Shown here in pieces: positions 23,913-34,165 of a stretch of DNA of 64,000 bases (position 1 is its first letter; the number at the start of each line of letters is the position of its first letter). The stretch comes from Castanea sativa (Eukaryota; Streptophyta; Magnoliopsida; Fagales; Fagaceae), in NCBI RefSeq assembly GCF_040712315.1, contig NC_134014.1, positions 7,906,244 through 7,970,243 of the forward strand, written 5' to 3'. The translations under genes were made by a program, and so were the position numbers. The notes beneath the pieces were generated by a model. It was not told the origin of the DNA. It did no database searches and saw only the letters and a list, made by a program, of their open reading frames with translations.

Positions 23913-24278
23913 TGGTAAAATGCAAAACTGACCCTCTAACTTTCTTCAAATTTCATTTCAATCCTCTAACTTTGCTTTTGTTTATTTTAGTCCTCTAAAT
24001 GATTTATTCAATTAAGGCATTTTCTTTAACTGTTGTTAAAATTTTTGAAAAAAAAATATGGAAAATATTTTTCAATTATTAATTGAATTTTTTTAATTTA
24101 AAAAATTTGAAGAAAAATTTATAAAATTGAAAAATTAACCACAACATAGAACAAAAGTTGATGAAAAAACCTTAATTGAATAAACTTGAAAGTTAAAGGA
24201 CTGAAATGAACAAAAACAATGTTAGAAGACTGAAATGAAATCTGAAAAAACTTAGAGGGTCGGTTTTGCATTTTACCC
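23913..24278. mobile_element. Mutator-type MITE (366 bp)
   Basis: The ends are TGGTAAAATGCAAAACTGAC and, on the right, GTCGGTTTTGCATTTTACCC, its near-complement. The flanks carry an exact 9-bp duplication, ATTAAAAAA, at 23904-23912 and 24279-24287 (low-complexity, so slightly weaker evidence). The interior is AT-rich and non-coding. Confidence 0.75.
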
Positions 24279-24287
24279 ATTAAAAAA

Positions 24288-24690
24288 ATGGCTAAAAACT
24301 AGATTATTTATACACACAAAAAAATAATAATAAATTGAGACAAAAAGTAAAAAGGTTAATTTTTTTTCAACAATCTCCAAACGCACCCTGAGAGTTTATT
24401 GATACCAAATGTATATGCGTGTTAGGCTGGATGTGACCCAATTCCGCCCATTACTTCCTAGCATGGGCTGAGCCTATTAGGTGTTGCAACCCAACTCAGC
24501 CAGCCCTCTAAACCTAAGGCCCAGCCCGAGAGTGATATGAGGCTCAACCATGGGTTCAGCCTTTTGGTTCAAGCCCCGGTCTATATTACTCAGACCCAAT
24601 CCCTGCACATACACACTTAGCCTAAGCCCACTCTTTTAATTCAGCCAACATGTGAAGCTCACGCCCTTGTCCGTTAATGTCCGTACTTTC
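24288..24690. other. Spacer with GC-richer repeat debris
   Basis: The stretch 24410-24660 is C/G-richer than its surroundings (CCCAACTCAGCC, GGCCCAGCCCGAG). It looks like transposon debris, but there are no termini or coding signal to class it. Confidence 0.35.
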
Positions 24691-24691
24691 T

Positions 24692-25892
24692 AAGGGTTCA
24701 TTTGGTTGGAGGAATGAAAAAATGGGAAGTTAGAAAATTAATGGGAGGATAGAAAAGATTTAGTTTTCCTTCGTATGTGTTTGGTTGGAGGGGTGGAAAA
24801 GTAAGAGGGTGGAAAAGTCTTTTGTTTGGTTGAAGAAAAAAGTGAGAAGATAGAAGAAAATGTAGTTTATATAAATTGACTTTTATGCCCTTGTTACATA
24901 ATAGGTAAAAAAAAATTATTTGTACTCATTAAATAATATAAAAATTAACACATTATACATACAAATTTATATTATTTTTCTTTGTTACCAAACAACACCC
25001 ACTTCTTTGTAATAATTAAATAAGAAAATTGCAATTTATTTAAAATGAGAAACACCTTAAAATCCCAATCTCATTTTCTTAAATTTAACCATTTATTTGC
25101 ATTAGGAACATAATTTTTTTTTCATTCTACAACTGCTCTGGTTCTTAATTAAAAAAAAAACAAAAATAAAAAATAAATATAAAAACTTGTTGGAGCTTAA
25201 TAAAAAATAGTATACAATAAAACTAAAAATAAAATATAAGGTTGGTGGGTCTCACAACCGCACCTATATTATTTTCACTATAACTCCTTACCCCTCTCTC
25301 TCATGAAATCATCTCTCAAATTCCTCCCCCTTATCCTTTTTTTTCTTTGTGACTTTCCTCTCATACTTTCACTTTTGCATTTCTTACTTGCATGTCAACT
25401 AATCTTATATGCATTTCAAAAAAAAAAAAAAACACATGATCTTAGGTGCTCACCGTAGTCCCAGGTATTTCCGTTTTCTTCTCTCTATTTTTTTTTTTTT
25501 TTATTTTATTAAATTTATGAAAAGGCATTTTCATTTTCAACCTATGATACTTCAATCAAGTATTTTTTTTATTTTATAATTATCTTCTATGTTGAATAAT
25601 AGTGAGATGAAGTTATTGTTGAGTGAAGAAAGGAAACTGGGCAAATTTTTTTGAGATAAATGCAAGTGGCTAATAGAAGAAGGGTAGAAATGGTCATTTG
25701 CTGCACAGTCACTTTTCTCCAGCATTTTCTCTCCAAATCGGAGTTACAATTTTTTTGTGGGCCCAGGTGGAAAATGTCTGGGCGTCACCCAAAATTTTCC
25801 TCTCCTTCTCTCCTTACCAAACAACACCCACTCCTATTTTCTCTCCATTATTTTTCATCCTCCCTATTTTACCTCCAAACAAATACACCCTA
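24692..25892. mobile_element. Non-autonomous TIR element (~1.2 kb)
   Basis: The left end (AAGGGTTCATTTGGTTGGAG) is the near-complement of the right end (CTCCAAACAAATACACCCT). Sub-terminal GGAGG/CCTCC-rich blocks are also mirrored (GGAGGGGTGGAAAAG against CTCTCCATTATTTTTC). No transposase. Target duplication not resolved, so the superfamily is open (hAT-like ends). Confidence 0.5.
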
Positions 25893-27027
25893 AATAAGTT
25901 TTTGGCCCACACACTAATAAAGTTTTTTTTTTTTTTTGTTTAACGATTGATACCAAATATTTTTTTTTATTACAATTGATACCAAATATTAATGAGTAAA
26001 TTACAAAGTTGATCCCTATCTTTTACACTATATCTTAATTTAGCTTTTAATATTTCAATTGTGTCAATTTGGTCCCTAACATTTTTAGTATCATATCAAT
26101 TTAGTTATTACCATTATTCTTGGAAAAGCTTATGTGTCATACTGAATAATAAAAAAACATATTTCTATACACATCAACTACTAACTATATTGCCACCTCA
26201 AAAAAAAAAAAAAAAAAAAAAAACTACTTCAAATGTTCACACGTGAGATTTGGGGAAAATTCTAAAATCTCAAACTACCTCTCTCTTGTCAAATTCACCT
26301 CCCTCTGTTATCCCTCACGCTCAGTCTCCCTAACTTCTTAACTATGCCATTTAAAGGGCTTTCCCCGTTTGGATTGGATTTTTTTTTGTTCCAAAATACC
26401 TTTATTTCTCTAGGTTTAAGTAAAGATAAAATTAAAGAATAATTTGGTAAAAATACATGTCTAACTTATACTAAAATATTGCCTACAAGATGAGAACACT
26501 CTCTCACTAACCCACTTTATTGTTTTTTTAATACTTTATTATTATTATAAAAAAAAAACCCACATACTTGATAGTTATAAAAATAATAAATAAATAAATA
26601 ACTAACACATGTACTGTTAAAGAAAAAGAAAAAAAAAAACAGTCGTACACCCACATTTTAGTCACACATACATCTCCAAACTTCTACCTAACAAATTTAA
26701 ATCTCCCCAGCAATTATAATGTTATCAAATTTTTTCGAATCTTTGTCACCAAATTTTATTTAATACCACTGTTCTATAGCTTCTTTTGGAATTTGATGTT
26801 TACAACTTTTTTTTTTTTTTTTGAGCTCAAAACAATATTTTTACAGCATATTAATTAAGCTCAACATCTATGAGACTTACATTGCGAAGTATCTTTCATC
26901 CATTCACTATTTACTTTCCTATATTTGGTTTATATTTCGTTTCCTTGCTTTGTTATCATTATCCTTTCTATACCATTATTTTATCTTCAAAAAAAAATAA
27001 ATAAATAACACTCTCACTTAGAAGAGC

Positions 27028-27061
27028 CTCTGAGCACGCATGCGTGCGCATGCTCAGAGGT
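27028..27061. repeat. GC-rich imperfect palindrome
   Basis: CCTCTGAGCA and its exact complement TGCTCAGAGG enclose a CG-rich core made of alternating purines and pyrimidines (CGCATGCGTGCGCA). It stands out in AT-rich surroundings. Confidence 0.7.
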
Positions 27062-27950
27062 TAGTTTCTTTTATTTAGTTTTCCTTTTCTTTCTCAGGAA
27101 CCAAATGGGTTAAAAAAACTAAATGAAATTATGAGTGATATAGTCCAACAAGATTCCTTTGTCAACCATAGGCCATAGCTCAACACATAAGTTATTGGGA
27201 TTGGACCGAGATAGATAGAGGTGCTCTCCAAAAATCCAAAACTCTGATTAGTAATAGTCAAAAGTCCTTTCTGCTTTTGGGCATGGCCATGGAAATTAAT
27301 GAAATTTTTCCTCCACTAAATCAAAACAAATGATAGAATTAGGCTCACTGTAAGATTTAACTGTTTTAATAGCCCCTTTGAGGTAGGCATTATTGTATGG
27401 GCTAAGAGGAAACTTGTGGGTACAGATATTGTTCTTTTCATGAAGAATCGTACTCCAAGTAATTAAAGGTCTTGAGCGAAAACATTTCGACCTGAATATG
27501 ATCTGTTGTTAAGTTGAAGTCCAACCCTCCTTTGAAAATTATTATAATATTATGATAAAAGCGTAGGGCCTTAATATTTTGTAATCATTAGTGGAATAAT
27601 CATAGCTGAAACCAAAAGAGAAGTACTCATTGGAAAGAGGTCTTGGTCTTGGTCTTGAATTTGGCATGTACCTGTAACTTCTAGTAGATGGGTTCCAGAG
27701 CAAAACTTCGGCCATGTTTCATTCATACTTGAAGAATTCAACACATTCCAAACCATTGCAAGAAGAGAAATTTTCAAGTTTTTAACATGTTTGGTTCATG
27801 AGAAAGTAAAGGAAAACTAAATGAAAGTAAGAAGTTAGGGAGAGGGAAAGTGAGGTAGAGGGAACGAATCTAACGAGAGAGAGAAGTGAGATTTTAGAAT
27901 GTTCCCCAACGTGTGAACATTTGAAGTGTTTTTTTTTATATATATATAGG

Positions 27951-28229
27951 TGGAGTTTGGATACAACTTCTGCGTTTTCACGTCGCGTTTTGCTTCCTTC
28001 TTTTTTCTTTTTTTTTTTTTTTTTAACCCAGCTGCAAGGTTTGACTATTCAGCTATGAACAGTGCATTTGTGCACTGTTCATGGGTCCTACAAATTTCAC
28101 TTTTCAGCAACTTTTTCATTAAAAATGGGTTCTACAGTACTATTCACACATTTAAAAATTATTTTGCTACAGTGTTTTCAGTTTTCAGTTTTCAGTTTCA
28201 GCAAAATAAGTTCTATCCAAACGGACTCA
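27951..28229. mobile_element. MITE family B, copy 1
   Basis: Begins TGGAGTTTGGATACAAC and ends GTTCTATCCAAACGGACTCA, imperfect inverted ends. It contains the perfect 12-bp hairpin ATGAACAGTGCA/TGCACTGTTCAT at 28055-28082 and CTACAGTGTTTTCAG. A second copy lies at 43809-44060. Confidence 0.75.
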
Positions 28230-28565
28230 TAATCATGAGGGAGTACAGTTAGTAGTTGATGTGTGTGGATATTTTTTATTATTATTTTGTTTAACACATT
28301 AACTTTTTTCATCTAAGAGATAACAGCAGAGACTAAATTAACACGACACTGAAAATATTGGAGACCAAATTGATACAATTGAAAGCTTAGGGACAAAATT
28401 GATACAATTGAAAGCTTAGGGACAAAATTGAAATATAATGTAAATGAATAAGACCAACTTTGTAATTTACCCAATATTAATCCAAAATTTGTCAAGTGTG
28501 CAATATATATGGTAAATCGTGTGAAATTTCAAAAAGTATTAAGTTTTTTTTTTTTTCACGTGGTG

Positions 28566-28718
28566 TTTTTTTTTTTTTTTTTTTATAAAATAGAATTTCT
28601 ACTCTAGCCTAATCTAAGTGTATATATGTGTGAGTCTCCCTCCTAGAGACTTGAACCCTGGTTCTTGCCCCCCACACCCCACAAATACTTATACTTGTAG
28701 AGTGACTATCGCACCAAG
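28566..28718 (-). mobile_element. tRNA-derived SINE
   Basis: Read on the minus strand, a tRNA-like head carries an A-box-like TGGTGCGATAGTC and a clear pol III B box, GGTTCAAGTCT (complement of 28647-28657). After the head it ends in a long A run (the T run at about 28566-28584). Size and order fit a plant SINE. Confidence 0.7.
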
Positions 28719-30917
28719 AGTATGCAGTTGTTCAAGTGGTGTTACTATTAAAGAGGTTGGAAACAATTTGTTTGTGGCTATCTTTGTAAACAAAGAGGAC
28801 ATGGTGGAGGTTCTCGACAGAAATCCTTAGTCCTTTAATAGGAGATTGATATTATTGAAGTGCTTTATTGGTGACCTAAATCTAGGTAATGTTTCTTTAC
28901 AATACTCCCATTTTTGGATTCGGGTTTTCAACATTCCCATTAAAAGCATGAACGAATATGTTGGTACCGGATTGCCAATGAGATTGGGGTCCTGCTTTTG
29001 GTTGATGCCCCAAAGAATGGTCTTGCTTGGGGTCTTTTTATTCGGATTCGGGTGATATTGATGTCACCAAACCTCTAATGAGAGGAAAAATGATTTATAT
29101 CAAAGATGTGGAAGAAGGTTAGGTCTTTTTTAAGAACGTAATTTGCCTACTTTTTGTTATCAGTGTGGCATAATTGGTCATCAGGATCATGAACGTCAAG
29201 AGGTGCATAAAGGTTGTCTTTCTACAAAGGATGATGAATTTCAATTTGGTCCATGGCTACGTGCAATGGCCCCAAAAACCAATCAAAGAAAAGAAGATTT
29301 CAGCTAGTCCAAATTCATTGATTATGATGATGAGGACATACATGTCTTTGAGGGGGAAGAAGGTGTAGTTGGACCCTCTCACATCCACCACCAGCCACTG
29401 CATCCTCCGATGGCTGGAGAATCCAACATGAAGACAGCTAGACAACAGCTGGATAATCCAAAACTTTCGAAGGGTCATATTAATTCAAAAGTCCCTGATC
29501 CCTCTCAAAATTCAAATTTTGAGCGGGATAGTTTTATAGCCAAAACCAATTCCTCTCAAAACCCAGATCCTTCCTCACTTTCAAATTCATAATCATTAGG
29601 GAATTCGGAGGTCAATAGTTTGGTGGCTCCTAATGACTTAGTAGGACAAATTTTGAACGGAAATTTTTTGAATAAGCTTGATCCTATCTCTAAGGAATGC
29701 ATTTCAACTAGGACTCTTCTAGTAACTGAGAAGTCAGATATGTCTCTGGTTTTGGATAATGGCCAACAACTGGAAGTTGAGAAGGATACCGTAATTGATG
29801 TGAAAACGTTGCTAGATATGGATAGCAAAAATTCAAATATAAATATGGGGATGGAGATGGAGATAATTTCCAAGAGAAATGATATGTCCACAACATTTTT
29901 ACAACAAATCTTAAGTAGTAGGTTGTTACTGGTTGTTATTGTTGGGGCAAAAAAGTAATCTTAGTGTTAAGTTCAAATTTGAACCAATAATAACTAACCA
30001 CCTATGATTTGTTGTGAAAATGTTGTAAAAATGTTGTGGACGTAGCACCTCTCAATTTCCAATTATATTGAGAATTTGCCGGGCCAAAACAAATCTTCTC
30101 TGAGATCATGGAAATGTATCCTACATAGTTCTGATAATCAAGCTTCTCTCAATAACTCGACTAAACTCCATCAATCATGTAAACGTCCATCATTAGCTTC
30201 CTTTTTCGTGGACTCATCAATTCACAAAAAACAAGCTATCCGCACTGACGGTTTGTGTGTTTTTCAGACATTTGTTGAGGGTAATGTTTTGCCCCCTTCT
30301 CCAACATGAAGATTTAAGTCTTAATTGCCAAGGGCTTAGGATCCCATAGGCAGTACAAAAACTTCATTGCTTGGCGAGAGAAGAAGGTCCCAAAATTCTT
30401 TTTTTTTTCTATCTGAAACTCATTTGCATATGGATGGGTTTCACAGATTAAAGAAGCAATTGGTTTTGACAACTAGTTTTTACGGTCCCCATAATTGGTT
30501 TAAGAATAAAGTTCCCTCCTCCAAGGTTCTCTAGTCTCGGGTTGACAGTTATAGATTGGAGTACGTGGAAGTTCATCAGCTTCAGTGATGAGATTGGCTT
30601 TATTGTTTTGTCAGAGCATTAGTTTTTTCAAGGTGACAGTGGAATGCAATTTTGCATGAACTTGTTGATCTCTTGAATTTGGATAGAGTTTTAATTAGAG
30701 ATAGTTTTGGTTTTATTTTTTGTTTTTAGTTTTTAATTTTTAATTTTTAAAATTATTTTAACAGTATATCTAATCGTGCTATCTTAGCTTTGGCTAGTGC
30801 TACAAAAGCGATAGAGATAACCTTGTTTGGTTAGAAGAATGCCATTTTTTTTCTTCCCCATTGTACAACTTGATTTTTAATAAAGTCTACTATTGTTTCT
30901 ACCCAAAAAAAAAAAAT
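28719..30917 (+). pseudogene. Decayed LINE remnant, plus strand
   Basis: Fragments in shifting frames match plant L1-type LINEs. DUF4283 pieces occur at about 28735-29055 (VGNNLFVAIFVNKEDM, SHFWIRVFNIPIKSMNEYVG). A CCHC zinc knuckle follows near 29145-29195 (LPTFCYQCGIIGHQDHE). The start of the endonuclease lies at about 30300-30620 (LNCQGL-like, then a degraded continuation). The sequence stops soon after, and a poly(A) tail begins near 30905 after TTCTACCC, so most of ORF2 is deleted. A MITE has inserted at 29874-30053. Not functional. Confidence 0.7.
29874..30053. mobile_element. Mutator-type MITE, copy 2
   Basis: 180 bp, same family as 18224-18396. It has GAGAAATGATATGTCCACAA at the left, GTGGACGTAGCACCTCTC at the right, and an exact 9-bp duplication AATTTCCAA at 29865-29873 and 30054-30062. 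Confidence 0.85.
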
Positions 30918-30923
30918 CCAGGG

Positions 30924-30991
30924 ATAACAATCATAGCTATACTGTTCAATTTAAATTAGCCCAATCGGGTGCTCTACGGAAATAAAATGGG
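30924..30991 (+). repeat. Partial duplicate of the F-box gene 3' end
   Basis: This resembles 31337-31425, which spans the stop codon and last codons of the F-box gene. Shared words are ATAACAATCAT, TTCAATTTAAATTA and TCTACGGAAATAA. About 20 bp is missing. The two copies flank a MITE. Confidence 0.7.
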
Positions 30992-31015
30992 TCTAAGCAT
31001 TGAAAAAAAAAAGTC

Positions 31016-31304
31016 TAAGAGCATTCACAACAAATTGATAAAAAAAATATAGATTTTAGTAACTCAAAATACTACTTTATTTAACGCCTAATATTAAAGG
31101 TTTTATTTTAGCGTTCAATACATTAAAATAATATAAACAATACAATAAATAATATATCCAATACAATAAACAACAATCACAACTACCCACACATTAAAAT
31201 AATATATTTTTTTATAACTTTGGAGCTTTTTTTTCTTTTTTTTTTGGTTTTGATGCTAAAATGACAATATAGCAATTTTCATACATTTGGTGTGAATGTT
31301 CTAA
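31016..31304. mobile_element. MITE (~290 bp)
   Basis: Left end TAAGAGCATTCACAACAAAT; right end ATTTGGTGTGAATGTTCTAA, its near-complement. AT-rich interior. Related ends occur at 61274-61660. Confidence 0.65.
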
Positions 31305-31361
31305 GGATGGAACGCAAAACAACATAAACAAATCCAATAACAATCATGGCCATGCTGCTAT

Positions 31362-32468
31362 TCAATTTAAATTAACCCAACCGGGTAGTCTAGCCCAACA
31401 GGGTGATCTACGGAAATAATAAGGGGAAACACAAAGACGTGAAGTTGTATGTATCATCATTGCATATTGCAACTTAGCATTAAAAGTTCGTTTAGTGAAA
31501 TAGTAAACATTGAAACCTTGTCCTTTGGCAGAAAAGCAGCCTTGAAACTTCGACAAGAACCAACTAGTGTCCATGTCCTTGACATCATTGTAGCTTAGCC
31601 TCTCCCACGCAGTGGAATCATCATTGTACCTAAAAGTGCATTCAAAATTGGGACAAGATTGTTGGAGACGATCACCTTTGGAAGAAAATCTGAAGATTTC
31701 CCCTTGATGCTCCACCATATAGCATCTAACGCGCCAATGTTCCGGTTGATCCACCATTTTCCACATATTTCTGACCATGTCGTAGATGATCAATCTTCCT
31801 CTGAAATCAAAGCAAAACACTTTTTGTCCAATAGCTAGTACACTTTTAGCGCTTTTAGATTTAATCCTATGATCCACAAAATTATACTGTGTCCATTTTC
31901 TATCACCAGGAATATGGGCTATTCTGAGCCACACTCTGTGATGCTGATTTGTATAAAGAAACACACAATGAGGTTGGTGTTCCTGTTGATCAAGAAAGGT
32001 AAACGAACCCACAAAATCTCCAAACGAACCCACATCGGGTAGGTTAATTCTAACCTTTGTGAAAAGGTGAATCAAGAAAAAGGAGGTTTTTCGTTTCATG
32101 AGAAGCCACTTGCGTTTGGAAAAAACAAGTTCAGCTCCAACAAATTCGGTGGTGAACTTTTCACAATTTTCGTTTGTCATTGTTGTTGGAGTCGGAGTCG
32201 AGACGCATATGAACTCGCGGCAACTGAGTTCATCGTCGTTGTCTGGTTCCGGCGGATACATGATGTAAGCCTTTGGAGCCGCAGGCTGATTTGGATAGAT
32301 AGTAGACGCATGCCACCAATTGCGGCAAACACATGCCATCTGCGTATTATCAACAAAACCTAACCTATCTTTGATCATCCATACCACCAGATCAGGAAGC
32401 AAACACCAACTTTTTTCTTCTCCTTCTTTGATTTCCATGGCCGCTCTACCAGATATTTGTAGATCCAT
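31362..32468 (-). CDS. F-box protein with KIB1-4/DUF295-type propeller
   Basis: A single-exon gene of 368 aa, normal for this plant family. An F-box lies near residues 22-55 (LPDLVVWMIKDRLGFVD then MACVCRNWWHAS); it would bind SKP1 and place the protein in an SCF ubiquitin ligase. The remainder (from about residue 80) carries the repeated strands of the DUF295/KIB1-4 domain, for example KRKWLLMKRKTSFFLIHLFT, VLAIGQKVFCFDFRGRLIIY and EHWRVRCYMVEHQGEIFRFS. That part would be the substrate-binding propeller. No transmembrane segment or signal peptide. The ATG at 32468 is the first in frame; a second Met follows ten codons later. An AT-rich TATA-like tract lies about 125-145 bp upstream (32594-32612). 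The substrate is unknown. The reading frame is intact. Part of its 3' end is duplicated at 30924-30991. Confidence 0.8.
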   Translation of the reverse strand: MDLQISGRAAMEIKEGEEKSWCLLPDLVVWMIKDRLGFVDNTQMACVCRNWWHASTIYPNQPAAPKAYIMYPPEPDNDDELSCREFICVSTPTPTTMTNENCEKFTTEFVGAELVFSKRKWLLMKRKTSFFLIHLFTKVRINLPDVGSFGDFVGSFTFLDQQEHQPHCVFLYTNQHHRVWLRIAHIPGDRKWTQYNFVDHRIKSKSAKSVLAIGQKVFCFDFRGRLIIYDMVRNMWKMVDQPEHWRVRCYMVEHQGEIFRFSSKGDRLQQSCPNFECTFRYNDDSTAWERLSYNDVKDMDTSWFLSKFQGCFSAKGQGFNVYYFTKRTFNAKLQYAMMIHTTSRLCVSPYYFRRSPCWARLPGWVNLN

Positions 32469-33423
32469 CTATGTGAAACTTTTCTAGAATAAGCTCTGGC
32501 TTGGGAGATGGGAAGCGGTGTAAGGTACTTGGGAGATGAGAAGCATTCTATTCCGTTGTAGTTAATTAGGTTTTGTGACTTGTTTTCATTTTACCATATA
32601 TATATATATAATTTATTATTTTTTTAAGGGAAGGACTCAGTATTTTTTAGAAGCAACAAATTTTTCTTTGATTTTTATTGACATAATAATATAATAGGTT
32701 TTTATTGATTGTTATTTGTATCGCCATTAATAATTATTTCTATATAACTTGTCACTTCAGACAAAATAATTTTTGAGGGTGATTTTAGAGCATAGAGGGT
32801 AGACTTATTGATTATATTTTATCACATCACTTTTTTAATTTATTGAGTTTACATTTTTTTTAAAATTATGTTTTATACCTCCAATTTTAGGGCTGTATTT
32901 GTATTCATTTTCAGTTTTTCATGGAACCCACCACTAAAAAGCTTATTTGGCTTTATATTTGTATTTAGTTTTCATTTTCAGTATTCCAAAAAAATAAAGG
33001 TTTTGAATGCAAAAACTGAATACATCTTTTTTGTGTTTTCATTTTCTTGAAAATGAATATAGTGACATTTTCATTAAAAAAAAAAACTAAATCTGTGGGT
33101 TCTACTATCACTGATTTGTCACATCAAAGAACATATACTCTCTCTCTCTCTCTCTCTCTCTCTAACTTTCTCTTCATCCTTCTCTGATTCTCCGAATACT
33201 TGATCTTCAAGCCCATGAACAATCTTTATACAAATTGATTTTACAACTTACAAACTAATATTATTTATAATGCATATACTTTAAGTTGTAAAATTATCCC
33301 TTCAAGAAAGAAATTTTAGAATTTTATGATGGACACCTTATACAATTTTAATTCGTAATAATGTTTATCTACTGTTTAAATCTGTGTATAAACATTTCAT
33401 CATCATCATCATCATCATCATTA
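32469..33423. other. Intergenic DNA upstream of the F-box gene
   Basis: It holds the TATA-like AT tract (about 32594-32612), a CT microsatellite at about 33138-33163 and a CAT/ATT microsatellite ending at 33428 into which the Tat element inserted. No gene. Confidence 0.4.
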
Positions 33424-33428
33424 TTATT

Positions 33429-34070
33429 TGATGTGGGACGAAAACGCTGACCGTTCCTGGACGGTCGTCACCTCGGCAGCTGTCCAGGAGTTATCCTCAG
33501 AACGAGGGTAACGGGCAAGGCCGTCCTGAGGATGATGGTGAAGCTCCGTCTCTCGTCCATGGGATGCGCACGGTTTATCCCGAGAGGACTCGTCCACATA
33601 AAAGATTGGTGGACGAGGATGCTATTGGAATTCAAGCACACTCGACGGAATTCCAGGACGAGGATATCATACTTAGGAAAATCTCCGAATATAATATGAT
33701 AATCCCTTATTCTACGCATAACTGTCATATATCCGTTGTGAAATGGAAATGTAACTCCTAAACGGTTATGGCAGTTACATTTAAGCATTTTGCCTCCTCG
33801 AATCCAGGGGAGGTTCCAGTATTCAATAACCGTCTATGGGAACGCTATATAAACACTGATTCTGACAAAGTAAAGGTATGTCAATTTTACTCCAAAAAAG
33901 TTGGAACTCCAAAAACATAGTGAGAAAAACTAACTTTACCATCGGAGGGTTTTTGGCCGGCAGCCCCGGTCGCCTTTGATTGGCTTCTCTTTTTTCTTCA
34001 GGCCGCAGAGAGAGCAAGTGGTCCTATCAAGTCCGAAGCATCCAGCCTACTGATCTTCATAGCACCATCA
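33429..34070 (+). repeat. 5' LTR of the Tat element
   Basis: 642 bp, starting TGATGTGGGACG and ending AGCACCATCA. It contains the sense promoter (TATATAAA at 33846-33853). Open frames within it have no coding meaning. Confidence 0.92.
33846..33853 (+). promoter_or_regulatory. TATA box of the 5' LTR
   Basis: TATATAAA in the second half of the LTR. The same box occurs in the 3' LTR at about 43427-43434. Confidence 0.6.
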
Positions 34071-34071
34071 G

Positions 34072-34089
34072 TTGGCGCCATCTGTGAGA
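34072..34089 (+). promoter_or_regulatory. Primer-binding site
   Basis: TTGGCGCCATCTGTGAGA starts two bases after the LTR. TGGCGCC is complementary to tRNA 3' ends in GGCGCCA, such as tRNA-Asp. The match beyond that core was not checked. Confidence 0.55.
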
Positions 34090-34165
34090 AAAAACACTAC
34101 TCAGTCCTTTTTGGTTCAATCGTGTTTTGTTGTAAAAAGTTGTTCTATCCCAGACAAAAGGCTGA

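Larger units (their letters stand above)
25994..28472. mobile_element. Mutator-like non-autonomous element (2.48 kb)
   Basis: The termini are GAGTAAATTACAAAGTTG on the left and, complemented, GGGTAAATTACAAAGTTG on the right. Inverted similarity extends several hundred bp inward (for example CACACGTGAGA on the left against ACGTGTGAAC on the right). A perfect 9-bp target duplication, AATATTAAT, lies at 25985-25993 and 28473-28481. No transposase domain is visible. The interior, 26900-27800, has only short frames and could include captured sequence. A MITE is nested at 27951-28229. Confidence 0.85.

Noticed and set aside
25660..25943. Overlapping plus frames with Phe/Ser/Pro-rich peptides
   Set aside because: Pyrimidine-rich end of a TIR element; no domain and no gene structure.
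33468..33788. 106-codon minus frame, repeated at 43049-43369
   Set aside because: It is LTR sequence on both sides of the Tat element, with no coding signal; the repetition reflects the two LTRs.
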